A program made the position numbers and the translations under genes. Shown here in pieces: positions 22,716-34,828 of a DNA stretch of 64,000 nucleotides. The notes under the pieces were generated by a model that did no database searches, was not told the DNA's origin, and saw nothing but the letters and a program-made list of their open reading frames with translations. The stretch is from Hydrangea macrophylla (lineage: Eukaryota; Streptophyta; Magnoliopsida; Cornales; Hydrangeaceae), in the NCBI GenBank assembly GCA_033977485.1, contig CM066991.1, positions 57,097,350 through 57,161,349 of the forward strand. Reading direction: 5' to 3'. Within the stretch, counting starts at the first letter, position 1. Each line of letters opens with the position of its first letter.

Positions 22716-25316
22716 ATGTTTGGTACGCGTTCAAATAAACCTGAATTACATTCTATCGATCTTGAACTTGAACGTACTTTAAGAGTTAGTAAGTCCGCAA
22801 CCCAAGCTTCTAGAGCTAGGTTGCAAGACGACGAATCAACGCCGATTCCGTCGTCGTTGTTTGAGGCTGAAATTCAAAGTACCCTTAAACGGTTAAGGAG
22901 AACTCGAACTTTTAAAATCGAACCGATTAAAATGGCTGACGAAAACAACGGAAATAATATGAATAATCTTAATATACCGCCACCTCCTCCGCTTAAAAAT
23001 TACTTTATTCCGACGACTTACACGCCACAAACATGTATTGATTTACCGGAGGCGACGACATCTCACTTTGAGATAAAGTCGTCTACCATCTCGCTACTTC
23101 CATCTTTCCATGGCCGTCTAAATGAAGATCCATATCAACACTTAGGAGATTTTTAGGATATATGCTCTACTTTAAAAATTCAAAACTTAACTGATGATGA
23201 ATTGAAATTGCGGCTCTTTCCATTCTCTTTAAAAGATAAAGCTAAATACTGGCTCCAATCTTTGGAGTCAAATACAATTAGAACATGGGAAGCCTTACAC
23301 ACCGCATTTTTACAAAAGTTTTTCCCTATTATGCGTACGAATCAGATAAGGAAATCTATAACAAATTTTGTGATGCAAGATGGGGAAACGCTTTATGATA
23401 CTTGGGAAAAATTTAAAGAATTATTACGCTCTTGTCCACATCATCAGGTTCCTAAGTGGCAATTGGTTCAGGTTTTCTACGAGGGACTTATTCCCTCTAT
23501 TCGGAATATTGTCGATGCCGTTTGTGCTGGTACCTTCCTACACAAAAGCGCTGACGAGGCATGGAAAATTTTCGAAATGTTAAGTGAGAATTCGATGCAC
23601 CAGGCTGTGTCAGTACATTCTGAGGGATACCTTCACCCTAAGCGAGAGGTGAAAGTCGAGTCGAGTCAATCAATTGAGATACAAGAATTAAATAGAAAAC
23701 TTGACCAACTTATGAGGATGGGGAATAGGTCCAATCCACCCTTTTCAGAAGTGTGTGCATTATGTTCTGAACCGTCTCATAATATCTTTGCATGTCCTTT
23801 TGCATCTCAATTCCCGAAATTTGTTGAGCAACACGTTAATTCTATGCAACAATTCCCACGGAATAATTATAATTCTATGTCGAACAATTTTTCTAATACT
23901 TATCGACCCCAATATCAACAAAGTCAATACCAACACCCACCTCCTAATCCTAACCCTCCAAGGGATAACGCTTTTGAGGCTACGGTGTTGGCATCCCTTA
24001 AAAACATAGAAACTCAAGTTCAAGCACAAGCACAAATAGTGCACTCTCATACACAATCCATTGCGAAGCTTGAGTCCCAAATGGGACAGATAGCTACTGT
24101 GGTGAGTCGTAGAAATGAGGGGAAGTTGCCTGCGCAAACTATTCAAAATCCTAAGGGACAATACGAGAATGAGGGGTCGAGTGAGAGTGTTAATGCCGTT
24201 TCAACTAGGACTACTATTCGGGAAGAGGAAGTAATTGAAATGCCGGATGAGGGTGAGAAAGATGTGAATAATAACTCGACTAAAGAAAAAGGGGAGGAGA
24301 CGAGTAAAATTTAAAAAGAAAAAGAACCGGTCCCAACTAACTATGTTCCAAAGTTACCTTTTCCACCTAATGTTGAGGGACCGTCACATTTGTCTAAGAA
24401 AGGGTCAAAAGCTGAAGATATACTCGAGGTATTTAAACAAGTTAAAATTAATATTCCATTCCTCGATGCTATAAAACAAATTCCCGCTTACGCTAAATGT
24501 CTTAAAGACCTTTGCACTCAAAAACGTAAATTGCGTAGTCATACTCCGAAAAAGGTCTTTCTCACGGAAAAAGTAAGCTCAATTTTTCAACACGCGCCTC
24601 CAAAGTATAAGGATCCCGGAACACCTACGATATCATGTGTCATAGGTGACACTATCATCCATAGGGCTCTCCTTGACTTAGGAGCTAGTGTTAATCTCTT
24701 ACCTTATCACTTCTATAAATAACTAGGTTTAGGTGAACTTAAACCTACGGCCGCTACTATACAATTAGCGGATCGTTTTATTAAAATTCCTAGAGGAATC
24801 GTCGAAGACGTCTTAGTAAAAGTTGACAAATGTTACTATCCCGTCGATTTCATGGTTCTTGATACTGAACCCGTACTAGATGCTAGGAAACACACTCCTG
24901 TCATCTTAGGCCGTCCATTCTTAGCCACGGCTAACGCACGTGTCAACTGTCGAACGGGGGTAATGAAAGTGTCGTTTGGGAACATGAACTTAAAATTGAA
25001 CGTCTTTAACGCTATTGATCAACCTCCCAAGGACGACGATGCTTATCTATGTGAGACGGAGAGTGGGGTGAGACGAACAATTGAACCTAATAACATAATA
25101 AATGTGAGTGAGGAGAATAATATAGTGGAAAATGAGCGGATGAATTTAAATAATACGGACCCTAATGACGAATTTACTTGAAGGGTTAGAAATCGAATTG
25201 AACATGATAAGGGAGATTCGTCGAATGAATTAATGCATAACGACCTTGTTTCTGCTTTCCACCGACATCTCCCTAATGCCCTAAAGGGTATAAACTCTGA
25301 TTTACGACCTCCTTGA
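22716..25316 (+). pseudogene. Element B gag-protease, broken
   Basis: One frame from ATG 22716 (MFGTRSNKPEL) to TGA 25314, interrupted by stops at 23154, 24312, 24720 and 25179. The retrotransposon gag core is at about 23100-23600 ('KYWLQSLESNTIRTWEALH', 'LLRSCPHHQVPKWQLVQVFY'). The zinc knuckle 'CALCSEPSHNIFACP' is near 23755, followed by a Gln/Asn-rich stretch. The protease has active site 'ALLDLGASVNLLP' near 24665 and 'PVILGRPFLATANA' near 24897. The DLGAS form is usual for Athila-type proteases. The 24720 stop also exists, as a different codon, in element C. The frame ends without RT. Confidence 0.9.
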
Positions 25317-25322
25317 GTTTTG

Positions 25323-25380
25323 AGCTAGAACGGTCTAGCTGAAGACGCAAAAGATAGCGCTTCTTGGGAGGCAACCCAAG
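25323..25380 (+). other. Two hairpins just after the gag-protease stop (element B)
   Basis: AGCTAGA-ACGG-TCTAGCT at 25323-25340 (7-bp stem) and CTTGGG-AGGCAA-CCCAAG at 25363-25380 (6-bp stem). Identical in element C. Confidence 0.75.
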
Positions 25381-25523
25381 CTTGATTTCGTCTGTTTCTT
25401 TGATTTTTGCATGATTTTGGGTCGTTTTGGTCCGTTTTCGAGTTCTTTGGACAGGTTTGGGGGTGGAGTAAAGTGATTTTTAATTTATATACATAAAATA
25501 AGTAAACCGAGAGAAAATACCAT

Positions 25524-25727
25524 TCTCGCGCGCGCGACCCGCTCGCGCGAGACGTCGCTCGCGCGGCCCGCTGGTGCGAGAATGTGCCTTAGTGAAATTT
25601 TGGTTTACCTTTTAATGAGCTCTCGGGTTCTCCTCGCGCCTGGTATCGCGCGCGCGGGGTATCTCGCTCGAGCGAATTAAAAAAAAAAATTAGAATTCGC
25701 GCGCGCGACGGCCGCTCGCGCGATCCC
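25524..25727. repeat. CGCGCGAGCGGG-type word array in element B 3' region
   Basis: Several CG-rich words ('TCGCGCGCGCGACCCGCTCG' and variants) spread over about 200 bases. The same word type is in this element's LTRs. Confidence 0.8.
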
Positions 25728-27888
25728 CTATTTTCCTAATTTTTTCTTTTGTTTTCTATATTCTTCTCCCCCACCTGTTTGAGTAGTTTTTACTTTCCTG
25801 TTTCTGTTTCTTAAGTACTTTGTTGTTTTCCTGTTTATAGTTATGTTTTATTTTCTTTTATAGTTATTACTTTTTGTCTTCATAGTGGTGTTAATTCTTA
25901 TAGTTTATTTAATTTCGTTTAGTTCAGTTATAGTTCTTTTAGCTGCTTTTATTATTTTCTTTGTTCGTCTTTTTTTAAGTATTAACAGGTAACATTGAAC
26001 TTTATTAACATAATCCTTTGTGTGCACCTGTTTGTGATTGCCGAGATCGAGGTATTCTCGTTCCTTCTTTACGTACTCTCCCGTCTTTCATTTTATTGTT
26101 TCATTGGGGACAATGAAAGGTTTAGGTTTGGGGGTATGCACTCACATTATTATTATTACACTAAATTTTTCAAAAAAAATTTCGATACTTGTGCTTAAAT
26201 AAATGATGATTACCGACATTTTTGCAATATAAATTTGATACATCTTGTTATGTAACCTGGATTGTTATAGAATGATAAACAAGAGAAGATGTGATTAAAC
26301 ATTTGCTGAAGTCATGATATGATGTTTTAAGTCATGTATCGTTTGAATCGTAGTTTTATATCATAGATTTGCACACTAACCTATGCACTGCACGTAGTCA
26401 CTTGAATATATGTTTGATGTGAACTATAATATGATTCAGATTTCTAGATAACACAAGGTGGAGACTAGACCCGGTGAGCTTTTGAGCCTATCTTTTCTTT
26501 TTAGAGGGTTATAAATACATCTTGTGTTTGTCGAATTTCATTGAAATAGCGCATTAACTTGTTATTTAGTCTCATTATTCTTGTCTTGGTTGATAGTCAA
26601 GTTAAAATATTTGTTACCATGCTAAATAATCTTCCGTCGTAAATGTTGAAGAACCATATAACCATAGGACATGATTTTAGGCCTTCTTTGTTTCCCACCC
26701 TTTTGACTTTTGTCCTATCCAGATAAATGATAAATTTCCTTAGTTCGCTCTTTGAGCCATTAAAATGGCATTTTTCTTTAATTACTACCATTATCCTGTT
26801 TTTTGCTCCAATTTGGCCAACTTGGAGTTCACCCCTGAAAGATTGATCAACTTTTAGTGGTGTTAAGGCGAGGTGTGATTGAGAGGAAGAAGAAAATAAG
26901 ATGATGTTTGGGGTGGTTGTCTTGGTATTCAATGAATATTTGTTTCAAAAGCAACGAAGAGGAAAAAAAAAAGCAATGAAAAAAAAAATAAGGTTGAAAA
27001 AAAAAAGAGAAAAAGAAACAGAAGGAGAAAAAATTGAAAGGAATGAAAAGAAGAGAATAAGAAGATGAAAGTTGGTGGAAGAAGAATGAAAGAAATCAAA
27101 CATGCCTTACAATGCCATTCTGAAAACTATCTAATGAATCCTTTCTATCATTTTTCATTGCCCGAGCCACATTACAACCTTTGAAAAGTCCTATTTGATC
27201 CTAGGAAACATGGTTTGGATATGAAAACGATGGGAGGGGGATTAAAACATGGTAATGAGTAATTTTTTTTTTTATTATTGGCATCTTATCCATGAGACTA
27301 CTGTTCTTTCATGTCATGCATCTTGTTCGAGTCATATGTGAGCATTTCTCGTTTTGAAAACATATTTCCTTTACTCACATATTTTAGAAAAATTACTCCT
27401 GTTTCTGAGTGTTTCATTTTAGAGTGTAATTGACATTGTGAGATTCGTAGTCGATACATAGTTAAATGGTTATCCGAGTTTCTGAGTGTTCATTTGACTA
27501 CCACATCACACACGTGCAAATTTTATGAGAAACTCTATTGATTTATACGATGCATGTGCTTATGATTGGTTTTCATGATATAGGTAGACGTTTGATTCCG
27601 TTTCTTCTTGTTCGTTATTCTATTTCAAATCATCGTTCTATGATAAGGAGTATTGATTGATTTGGTTTTTGTTTGAATTTTTTTTTAAAATTTATAAGTT
27701 AATAAAGATGGTTGTGGGTGACTTGTTGACGAGAACCCTCACGAGACTTCACTCGTCCGACTAGGGACACCTAGGGGTTTAAAAGGCTTGTTGCATATGC
27801 TAAATGCAATCGTGATCCATGCGAAAATGGAGTAGTATGTTATTAGTAGTGTAGTTTTTGTTTTAGTTTTGCTCGAGGACTAGCAAAA
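25728..27888 (+). other. Element B non-coding 3' region with purine tract and four hairpins
   Basis: No gene. A strongly A/G-biased run spans about 26940-27085. Near the end are four hairpins: ACGAG/CTCGT (27741-27756), CTAGG/CCTAG (27761-27774), TTGCAT/ATGCAA (27791-27809) and TTTTGCT/AGCAAAA (27867-27888). The last abuts the polypurine tract. Confidence 0.75.
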
Positions 27889-27904
27889 TGTGGGTTTGGG
27901 GGTG
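27889..27904 (+). other. Polypurine tract of element B
   Basis: TGTGGGTTTGGGGGTG directly before the 3' LTR. It is G-rich and T-interrupted, as in element C. Confidence 0.7.
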
Positions 27905-29231
27905 TGATTGGGAGAGAACATAGCCTATTTATACGCCTTAACATGCGTTTGTTAGTACCTTTTTACCTAGTTTTTTTATATTTTTACTTCGTTTTCTATT
28001 TTCTGACAGGATTTGGAAGAAATCAAGTATATCAAGTTAAATGAGGTGAAAAAGCAGACCAAAAGAAGCAAGAAAAAGCACCTCGCGCGCGCGACCCGCT
28101 CGCGCGAAAACCCAGAAAATCGCTCGCGCGAGGTCCCAAAATTGCGCTCGCGCGGCCCGCGCTCGCGACCTGTGTAAAAATGGAACTTGCGTATTTCACT
28201 CTACTGATGATTCCTATGCGAACGAAACTGCCTAATTACGTCTGGAAAGCTAAATACAGCAGTTTTAGTGTGTTTCGGGTTAGGAAAGCTTCCAAAAACT
28301 TGTTGTAAATCTATATATACCCTATTCTACTTCAATTTAGTGGTTGGACAATTAATATACACACAATATATACAACCATACTTTCAGCCATTGAAGGGAG
28401 GGAAGCAAGGAGAAGAAGAAGAAGACCAAGGATTTCCATGGCCTCCTCCATCAACTACTTGCCATCTACCACTTCCATGGACAACTAAACTCTAGATCTA
28501 GGGTTTCAATGAAACCCTAGCCAAGTAATAGGGTGTATTTTATGTTTTTATTTTAGTTTTATTATGAATGGATGACAGTTACATATTCCGAGGATTTCTA
28601 TAAATAAATCGTGCTTTTATTGATTAAAATCATTACTTTCAAAGTTTATTCTTGTCTTAGATCTATTTTGACTGTGATGTGCTCAATGATCTATTCTTGC
28701 TGTGTGCTTGTTTAGATTATTTACATGTAATGGTGCTTAAATTGAATTGTGCTATCAAGTATCCGAATATTCCATGCCTAGATTAGACGGATTATGCCAC
28801 AACCCTAGTTTAGTGTGGGATAATTCGTGCTAACCGAAGATGGATTATGTTGGTGCTTGAACCATAGTTATTTTCTTGACGGAGGAATTGGGCTTGTAGC
28901 TACAATTTCCCATTGTCATCCAACTTAATAGGCTAAAGTAATTCATAAATATTCCTATTATGAAGCTAGTGGTGGATTTGCAATCCTAGGTTCCCTTAAA
29001 CATATTCATAAAAACACTTTTAAATTGCTTTCATAATTTAGATTTAATTTCATTAGTTACATTAATTTAATTAAAAGTCAAATCAAAATCGTTTTCTTAA
29101 TTAATTAGATTTAGGTTTTAAAATTAAAGCACTGTAGTATTTCAATCTCTGTGGGTTCGACCTTTACTTCCACACTACAAATCCTTAGAAAAGTAAAGTA
29201 CACTTTTTATATCTTGATATTGACAACATCA
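27905..29231 (+). repeat. Element B 3' LTR
   Basis: TGATTGGGAG...GACAACATCA, pair of 20890-22213, with the CG-rich array at 28082-28170. Followed by CTATG. Confidence 0.93.
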
Positions 29232-29236
29232 CTATG

Positions 29237-29580
29237 CTATCGCCTCAGATACCAGAAATAATATCCGCTCAGTATCTGGGTCGATCACAACACTGTCGCC
29301 TCCAATACCAGGAATAGTTTTTGCTCGATATTTAAGTCACACACCACGCCATCGCCTTAGATACCAGGAATAATATCCGCTTAGTATCTGGGTCGATCCC
29401 AAAACTATCGCCTCCAATACCGGGAATAATATCCGCTCGATATTGGAGTCACACACCACGCCATCACCTCAGATACCGGGAATAATATCCGCTCAGTATC
29501 TGGGTCGATCACAATACTATCGCCTCCAATACCAGGAATAATATTCACTCGATATTGGAGTTGCACACAAGACCGTCACT
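29237..29580. repeat. Tandem hairpin array of element G, right part
   Basis: Two unit types alternate with a joint period of about 112 bp. Type a has arms CTCAGATA/TATCTGGG (29244-29251, 29273-29280). Type b has CTCCAATA/TATTGGAG (29412-29419, 29441-29448). The loops share GGAATAATATCCGCTC. The arms differ between types at matched positions. Confidence 0.88.
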
Positions 29581-29865
29581 ATTTACTCTTCTCATACTTT
29601 CTCACACGTCATGTATATCGACTCAACCTCGATCCTACCATGCATGTCAATGTCATGAATCGTAACATCAGTTATTAATCACAAATCTGAATATCCGTAA
29701 GAATGTAAATCTCAGTCTTAATCATTCTTATTAATCCAATTCCTAAACTTAAGCCTTTAAAATATCATATCTTCCAAAACAGTTCCTTAAAACTTTTAAA
29801 ACCTTTTCCAAATAGTTCTTTATACCAAAAATACACAAACTACCAAAAAAACCATATCGCACAAG

Positions 29866-30025
29866 AGGGCCGCGTGAGCGAGGGGTCGCGGAGCGATTAG
29901 GTCATTTTTGCAAAAGCTATTAAAAATTCATTTCTGCCCAAAACTACACAGGTCACGCGAGCAGTCCGCACGAGTGGGCCGTGCGAGTGAGCCTCGCGCG
30001 AGCGGGTCGCGCACGCGAGATGAAG
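29866..30025. repeat. CG-rich word array in element G LTR
   Basis: Words such as 'CCTCGCGCGAGCGGGTCGCG' and 'GGTCACGCGAGCAGTCCG' recur. This is the same word style as in elements B and C but in a Tekay-type LTR. Confidence 0.75.
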
Positions 30026-31038
30026 CAGAATCTTCATCTTCTTCATTTTTCCTCTGTTTTCGATTTTCAAAATTGGTATAGACCCATTTTCAGATTCTGT
30101 TCCAATCAAGACATGTAATAAATGGATTTCTTCATTTTTTTGCATAGATTAAGAATACGCAATCGGATTAAACTGATATAGATCGTATCACTCAAAATTT
30201 ACGATTAACGTAAGAGTGTCAAAACTTTAAATCAACGATACGTCACGATACAAATGAATTAAGCCGTAGGATTCGAACCATAGCTTATTGGGACTAAAAT
30301 CTTCCATTTTCAATTTATGGAATTAATTTTGGTTAACTTTTATGAAACTCCAATTTTCAAGCTTTAATGGTGTATGTACACATACACATATATACACCTA
30401 TATATATAGAAACATACATATATACACGTTGGGAGTGAGTTTATAATACTCACAAAGGTGATTGAGCTATAAATTCGGTACCGAGAATTCCACTGTCAAT
30501 TCTGTCGTTTAGAATTTCTGCCCGTTCTCTCTCTTGATCTAAATATATATAAGCAATTGTGTATATGTATGCATATATATATATATTTAATCTGTGTGTG
30601 TAAATGGATAGAGCAAAAGAGAGTTGAGAGAATTTGAGAGTTTCAGAGAGTTGAATTGAGGGGGGAATGAGAGACTGTGAGAGATGTAAACATATATATA
30701 TATACAGTCTGTCCAAATTGGGCTCCAAGCAATCCATGGGGATTATCCCGTGTGGTGAGCTCATGTGCTTCCACACCCAAGACGCAATATAATTGCATAA
30801 TAAAACATAAACTAGTATAATACGGTTGAAATAAAAATATAGAAAATTCTTGTTATCGTAGGAAATAATTTTTGGGTTGAACAAAAAGTGTAGATATAGT
30901 TTCAAATCCATAGAAAGTATTTCTTTATATTTATGAAAATTATGGTTTGACCCAAAATAAAATGTTTATTAATAGAAATTAAAATGAAATAAAATCAAAT
31001 GTTCATATATTAAAGAAAATAAAATACAGGGTGTTACA

Positions 31039-31973
31039 AAATGCCTATTACAAACCAAGCACATAAAACAAAAAAACTAAAATGAAATGAAAACATCCAA
31101 ACGATGGCTCTATCTCCATAGAACCTCCTTTTGGTTTGATCGCCTCCAGCTCTGTCTTCATGGACAACGGCTTACTCCTCCATCTTTATGGATTTTCTAA
31201 TTCTATTACATTGGTCCTATGCTCCTTTTGAAGCTTACAATTTATCTAGAAATAGAAAACAATTATAAAAGAAAAGGCCAGGGAAACCGGTGCGACTTTC
31301 CCATTCGTAGGATTGAAGTCGCAGCGCCCTTTACATGTGCCTTAAAAGACTTGGTGTCATGGGAGATAGTGGAGTAATCTTGCTACAAAAGGGTTAGTCG
31401 TACGCACATCCATGCATATACAACAAATATATGTAACTATTGGAACCCCTAATTGATTCACACAATACATAAGCTCTTTATATACTGATTTAGAACTTAA
31501 AACAACATCTTAGTTCTCTATCACACTTCGATCGATCGACAGACATTCGATCGCTCAAACTTTTCGATCGATTGAACATAGTTCAATCAACTTTCAGTTT
31601 CATAGAATGATTTGAAAAATTTACAGAATAATCTAAATTAAAGTACATAATTTTAAAACCTTTTAAAACTGTGAAAAGAATATCTGGACAGAGAATCAGT
31701 CTCGATCGATTGAACCCCCTTCAATCGATCGAACAAAACAACATTCGATCGATCAAAACCAGTTCGATCGCTTGAGAATAGAAAGGTTTAATCGATCGAA
31801 CTTACTTCGATCGATCGAACCCACCATGCATCCAAGACAATCACAGATTTGTATTCTGCTGTGAAACTACTATAGAAACAGATCTGTGATGATGTAGTTT
31901 CGAAAACAGTTATAAAATCAACATGCAAATCAAAACTAGTATTCCAAAATGCATCTATAGATCCAAACAAGCG
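31039..31973 (-). other. Element E leader, primer-proximal part, with word array
   Basis: No gene. About 935 bases between the inserted solo LTR and the primer site. It contains CGATCGATCGAA-type words from about 31527 to 31815 in two clusters (31527-31590 and 31700-31815). Confidence 0.75.
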
Positions 31974-31987
31974 TGGCTCTGATACTA
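31974..31987 (-). other. Primer-binding site of element E (tRNA-Met type)
   Basis: The minus strand reads TAGTATCAGAGCCA, one base from the standard copia tRNA-iMet site TGGTATCAGAGC. It adjoins the LTR end, which fixes E's orientation. Confidence 0.85.
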
Positions 31988-33170
31988 GTTTTTAGAAAAA
32001 TAGGTTTGAAAAATTATTTTAAACGCGCAGCGGAAATATTAGGTTACAAAAACTTATTGGTAGCTTGGATCTACTACTCATTAACTCTATAGATGCATAT
32101 AAGAAGGGGGACTAGAATTATACCTCACCATCTTGAACCCAATTTTGAAATTTCTGACTTCTAGCAGCCTACACTAGATGACCTTCACTCTTATGACTCC
32201 TACGGATACTCCCAGAGAGACTGGGGTTGGTGGGAACCCTAATAGAGAGGATATAGTAGGTTTGGGAACCCTAAAACAATTTCTGTAGCTTCTGGTATAA
32301 TAAAACGACGAACTCCAATTTTTGGACGCAGTTGCCCTATTTATAGATTTCTAGAACCGACCTAACTTTCAAGCGATCGAAGTGGCTTTGATCGATCGAA
32401 CCTTCGATCGATTAAACCACTTTCGATCGATCGAACCTGTCTAGACTTTAATCAATCAAAGCAACTTCGATCGATCGAACCAGTCTTGACAGCTTTCTCA
32501 AGTGCCTTTCTAAGCTTTCTAATGAAGATAAGAGTGGGACCTCCTAGGCTCTTTATTGTTGGCTCAGACTAGTTGTTAATTCACATGACCAAACTCTTTG
32601 ATCAGTAAACTAACCAACTTGTCAGTTAATGTTTACTCCACTATAAAACGATAACAGAACTCCAACACAAAAGAACAAATCCGAAGCGATAACTAGACTT
32701 GTATGGTGTACTAATGTCCCTCTACCATTAGCATTTGTATTCATATTCAGGTAGTCGGAGAATTGTTACTATCAACCTGAATGATGATTACATCTTCCAT
32801 TCCTTGAGTCCTATTCACCTCTCATGATTACCAAACATGTTGATAACTACTTATCAACAAGAATGCAGTTCTCAATAATCAACTTGGTGACATTCTCAAG
32901 GGAATGCTTACTCTATACCAGAGGGTAGATTCTATCTTGACAATATATGTTCACAACCCTATGAACATGACATACCCAAGATACCCAGGTGTTGATCTTT
33001 TATAGACCTCACTGATTGGTAAGTCAAAGTAGCCATATCCATAGTCTGTATCCATAATCGTCTCAAGATTAAGAACACATACCTTATAAAAGTTATGAGT
33101 TCCTATCGACTGTTGACAGTCTTAAGTGTCAATACGAAAGCTCAAGTCCATCAATGCACTACAAGCACCA
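31988..33170 (-). repeat. Element E 5' LTR, internal-side part
   Basis: Homologous to 6211-6263 plus 17235 onward. A CGATCGATCGAA array lies at about 32374-32487. The last five bases, CACCA (33166-33170), are D's target duplication; the LTR resumes at 57520. Confidence 0.88.
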
Positions 33171-34828
33171 TGACACGGAATTATTTTGTGTGCGCTTGTG
33201 TGCTATACCCAAGTGTAGGTAGACGTGCAAGTAGTATTCTAGTAAGACCAGGTCAATCCCATAGAGAAGGTGATAAACTAGCTACTTAGATTAAAATCAA
33301 AAGAAAAAAAAATTCAATGTTTAAAGAAAGGTGTAGAACACGAAGTTCCACGATTAACAACTACTAAAATTAAAGCAACTAAATTGAACTAGTGATTAAC
33401 TAATTAACTAAAGTGATATTTAAAAAAAAAACGGTTTTTCTTTCTGAAAGGAGAAGCGTTGGGATCACACGAATTCACATTGACCTAACCATCTACCATG
33501 CAGTTTCATTAAGCTCTAAGGAGTATGTCTCTCTACAATATTCTGTATTTTTTAAAGATAAAGATTCAATAGTCCTTTTATGACTGGGACTATATCATCA
33601 CAGTTGATTTAAAAATACACGAAGGCAGTTTAAAACAATAATTCGGACTCGCACTCTGAATGGTGTTAGAATTCAAAGTGGTTTGCAAAAGTTATTGTAG
33701 AAAAATGCCTTAAGGTTTAAAGTTAAGAAACTGTTTTGACAAACTGAGCATATTGGGACAGTTTGATAACAAATCTCAAAAATAGAAAGTCTAGGAATAC
33801 TGCAAAGGATCAACCCAAGAATCTGAGGGTTCGATCGATCGACGTGCTTTCGATCGATGGAACAACATCATCTCTCAATCGATCGAATGGTATTTGATCG
33901 CTTGACTATATCTCTGTTTTGATCGATCGAACTAACTTCGATCAATCGAACGCAGGTTTTATACTGCTGCATGGTAAAGGCTAGAGATCAGTGTTTTATC
34001 GTGATCTCCCAACTCTAGGACTACTCAGACATGGTCTGAAGTATCACAAATTTGTTTTTAACGTAAAAGTTCATTGAGATTGCGTTTGGTTGTGATTTAA
34101 CGTAAAACTCACAAAAATAATGGAGTATTATAAAACTAACGTAAAGAACTATAACTATGATAGATTAAACTACAAGATTGAACTAACCAAATGTAAATAA
34201 CAAAAAGATAAAGAACCTGTAACGTAGAACTTTGATTAACACCACGAAATATCAATCACAAACCACTATCCATGCTTGAAAACCTACAAAAATAAAGCAA
34301 ACTTTTTATCTCTCTCTATGAAACTGATGAAAAACAAAGTTGGACGTCCTCTGGATGAGTTCATAAACTAATATATAAACTAAAATCTAAAGCTAAGGTT
34401 ACAACCAAAAGCCTCTACTGCATGCGTGTAAGTTTATGATAAAAGCATGTTCGATCGATCGAACTTCACTCGATCACTTGAGCCTTGAATTACTCGAGCG
34501 CTTGAATTACTCGAGCACTTGAACTAGCTTTGATTGATCAAAACCCCGATCGCTTGAGGGTATTTTGATCGTTCAAACATTAGTTTTCATCTTTGAATTG
34601 TCTTGCTTATAGCAAAGCTTTTCTTTTATCCTGTTATTCATTTCTTCACACAACAAAACAGTGATCTGCCCAAATAATAGCTAAAACAACACAACTTACC
34701 ATAGATTCATCATATTATATATAAACTGGCATTGTAATATGAATTGCAGCTTAACAAGGAGTTATAAACTAAATAAGTATATTTCTTTATTTAGCACAGT
34801 TGTATTTTACAAATACCCCCGCTTGTCA
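33171..34828 (-). repeat. Element D 3' LTR
   Basis: 1,658 bp. It has two CGATCGATCGAA word clusters (about 33830-33960 and 34448-34580) and a TTTATATAT box (minus strand, about 34371-34380). It is longer than the 5' LTR through short indels, some inside the word clusters. Confidence 0.93.
33830..34580. repeat. Two palindromic word clusters in element D 3' LTR
   Basis: CGATCGATCG-cored words at 33830-33960 and 34448-34580. The 5' LTR has the equivalents at 56578-56665 and 57168-57260, with fewer units in each. Confidence 0.85.

Larger units (their letters stand above)
20890..29231 (+). mobile_element. Element B: Athila-like gag-protease-only LTR retrotransposon
   Basis: 8,342 bp, LTRs 20890-22213 and 27905-29231, TSD CTATG (20885-20889 and 29232-29236). 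It has a tRNA-Asp-type primer site, a leader with a candidate intron, one gag-protease frame, then about 2.6 kb without RT, RNase H or integrase. Same family as element C. It is non-autonomous by content. Confidence 0.92.
20148..31038 (-). mobile_element. Element G: Tekay/Del-like solo LTR, split by element B
   Basis: On the minus strand it begins TGTAACACCCTG (31038) and ends GTCGAGGCGTGACA (20148), the usual ends of Tekay-type chromovirus LTRs. Without element B it is about 2.54 kb. Flanks are AAATA (left) and AAATG (right), a 4 of 5 match to a TSD. No internal coding region is present, so it is a solo LTR left by LTR-LTR recombination. A TATATATATATA run at about 30691-30704 is a plausible promoter on the minus strand. 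It carries a hairpin array and a CG-rich word array. Confidence 0.72.

Noticed and set aside
20747..29580. CRISPR-like reading of the repeats in solo LTR G
   Set aside because: Repeat units alternate and vary, there are no unique spacers and no cas genes, and the context is a plant LTR.
30450..30911. 153-codon minus-strand frame
   Set aside because: Lies in solo LTR G across TA-rich simple repeats; Ile/Tyr-rich low-complexity translation.
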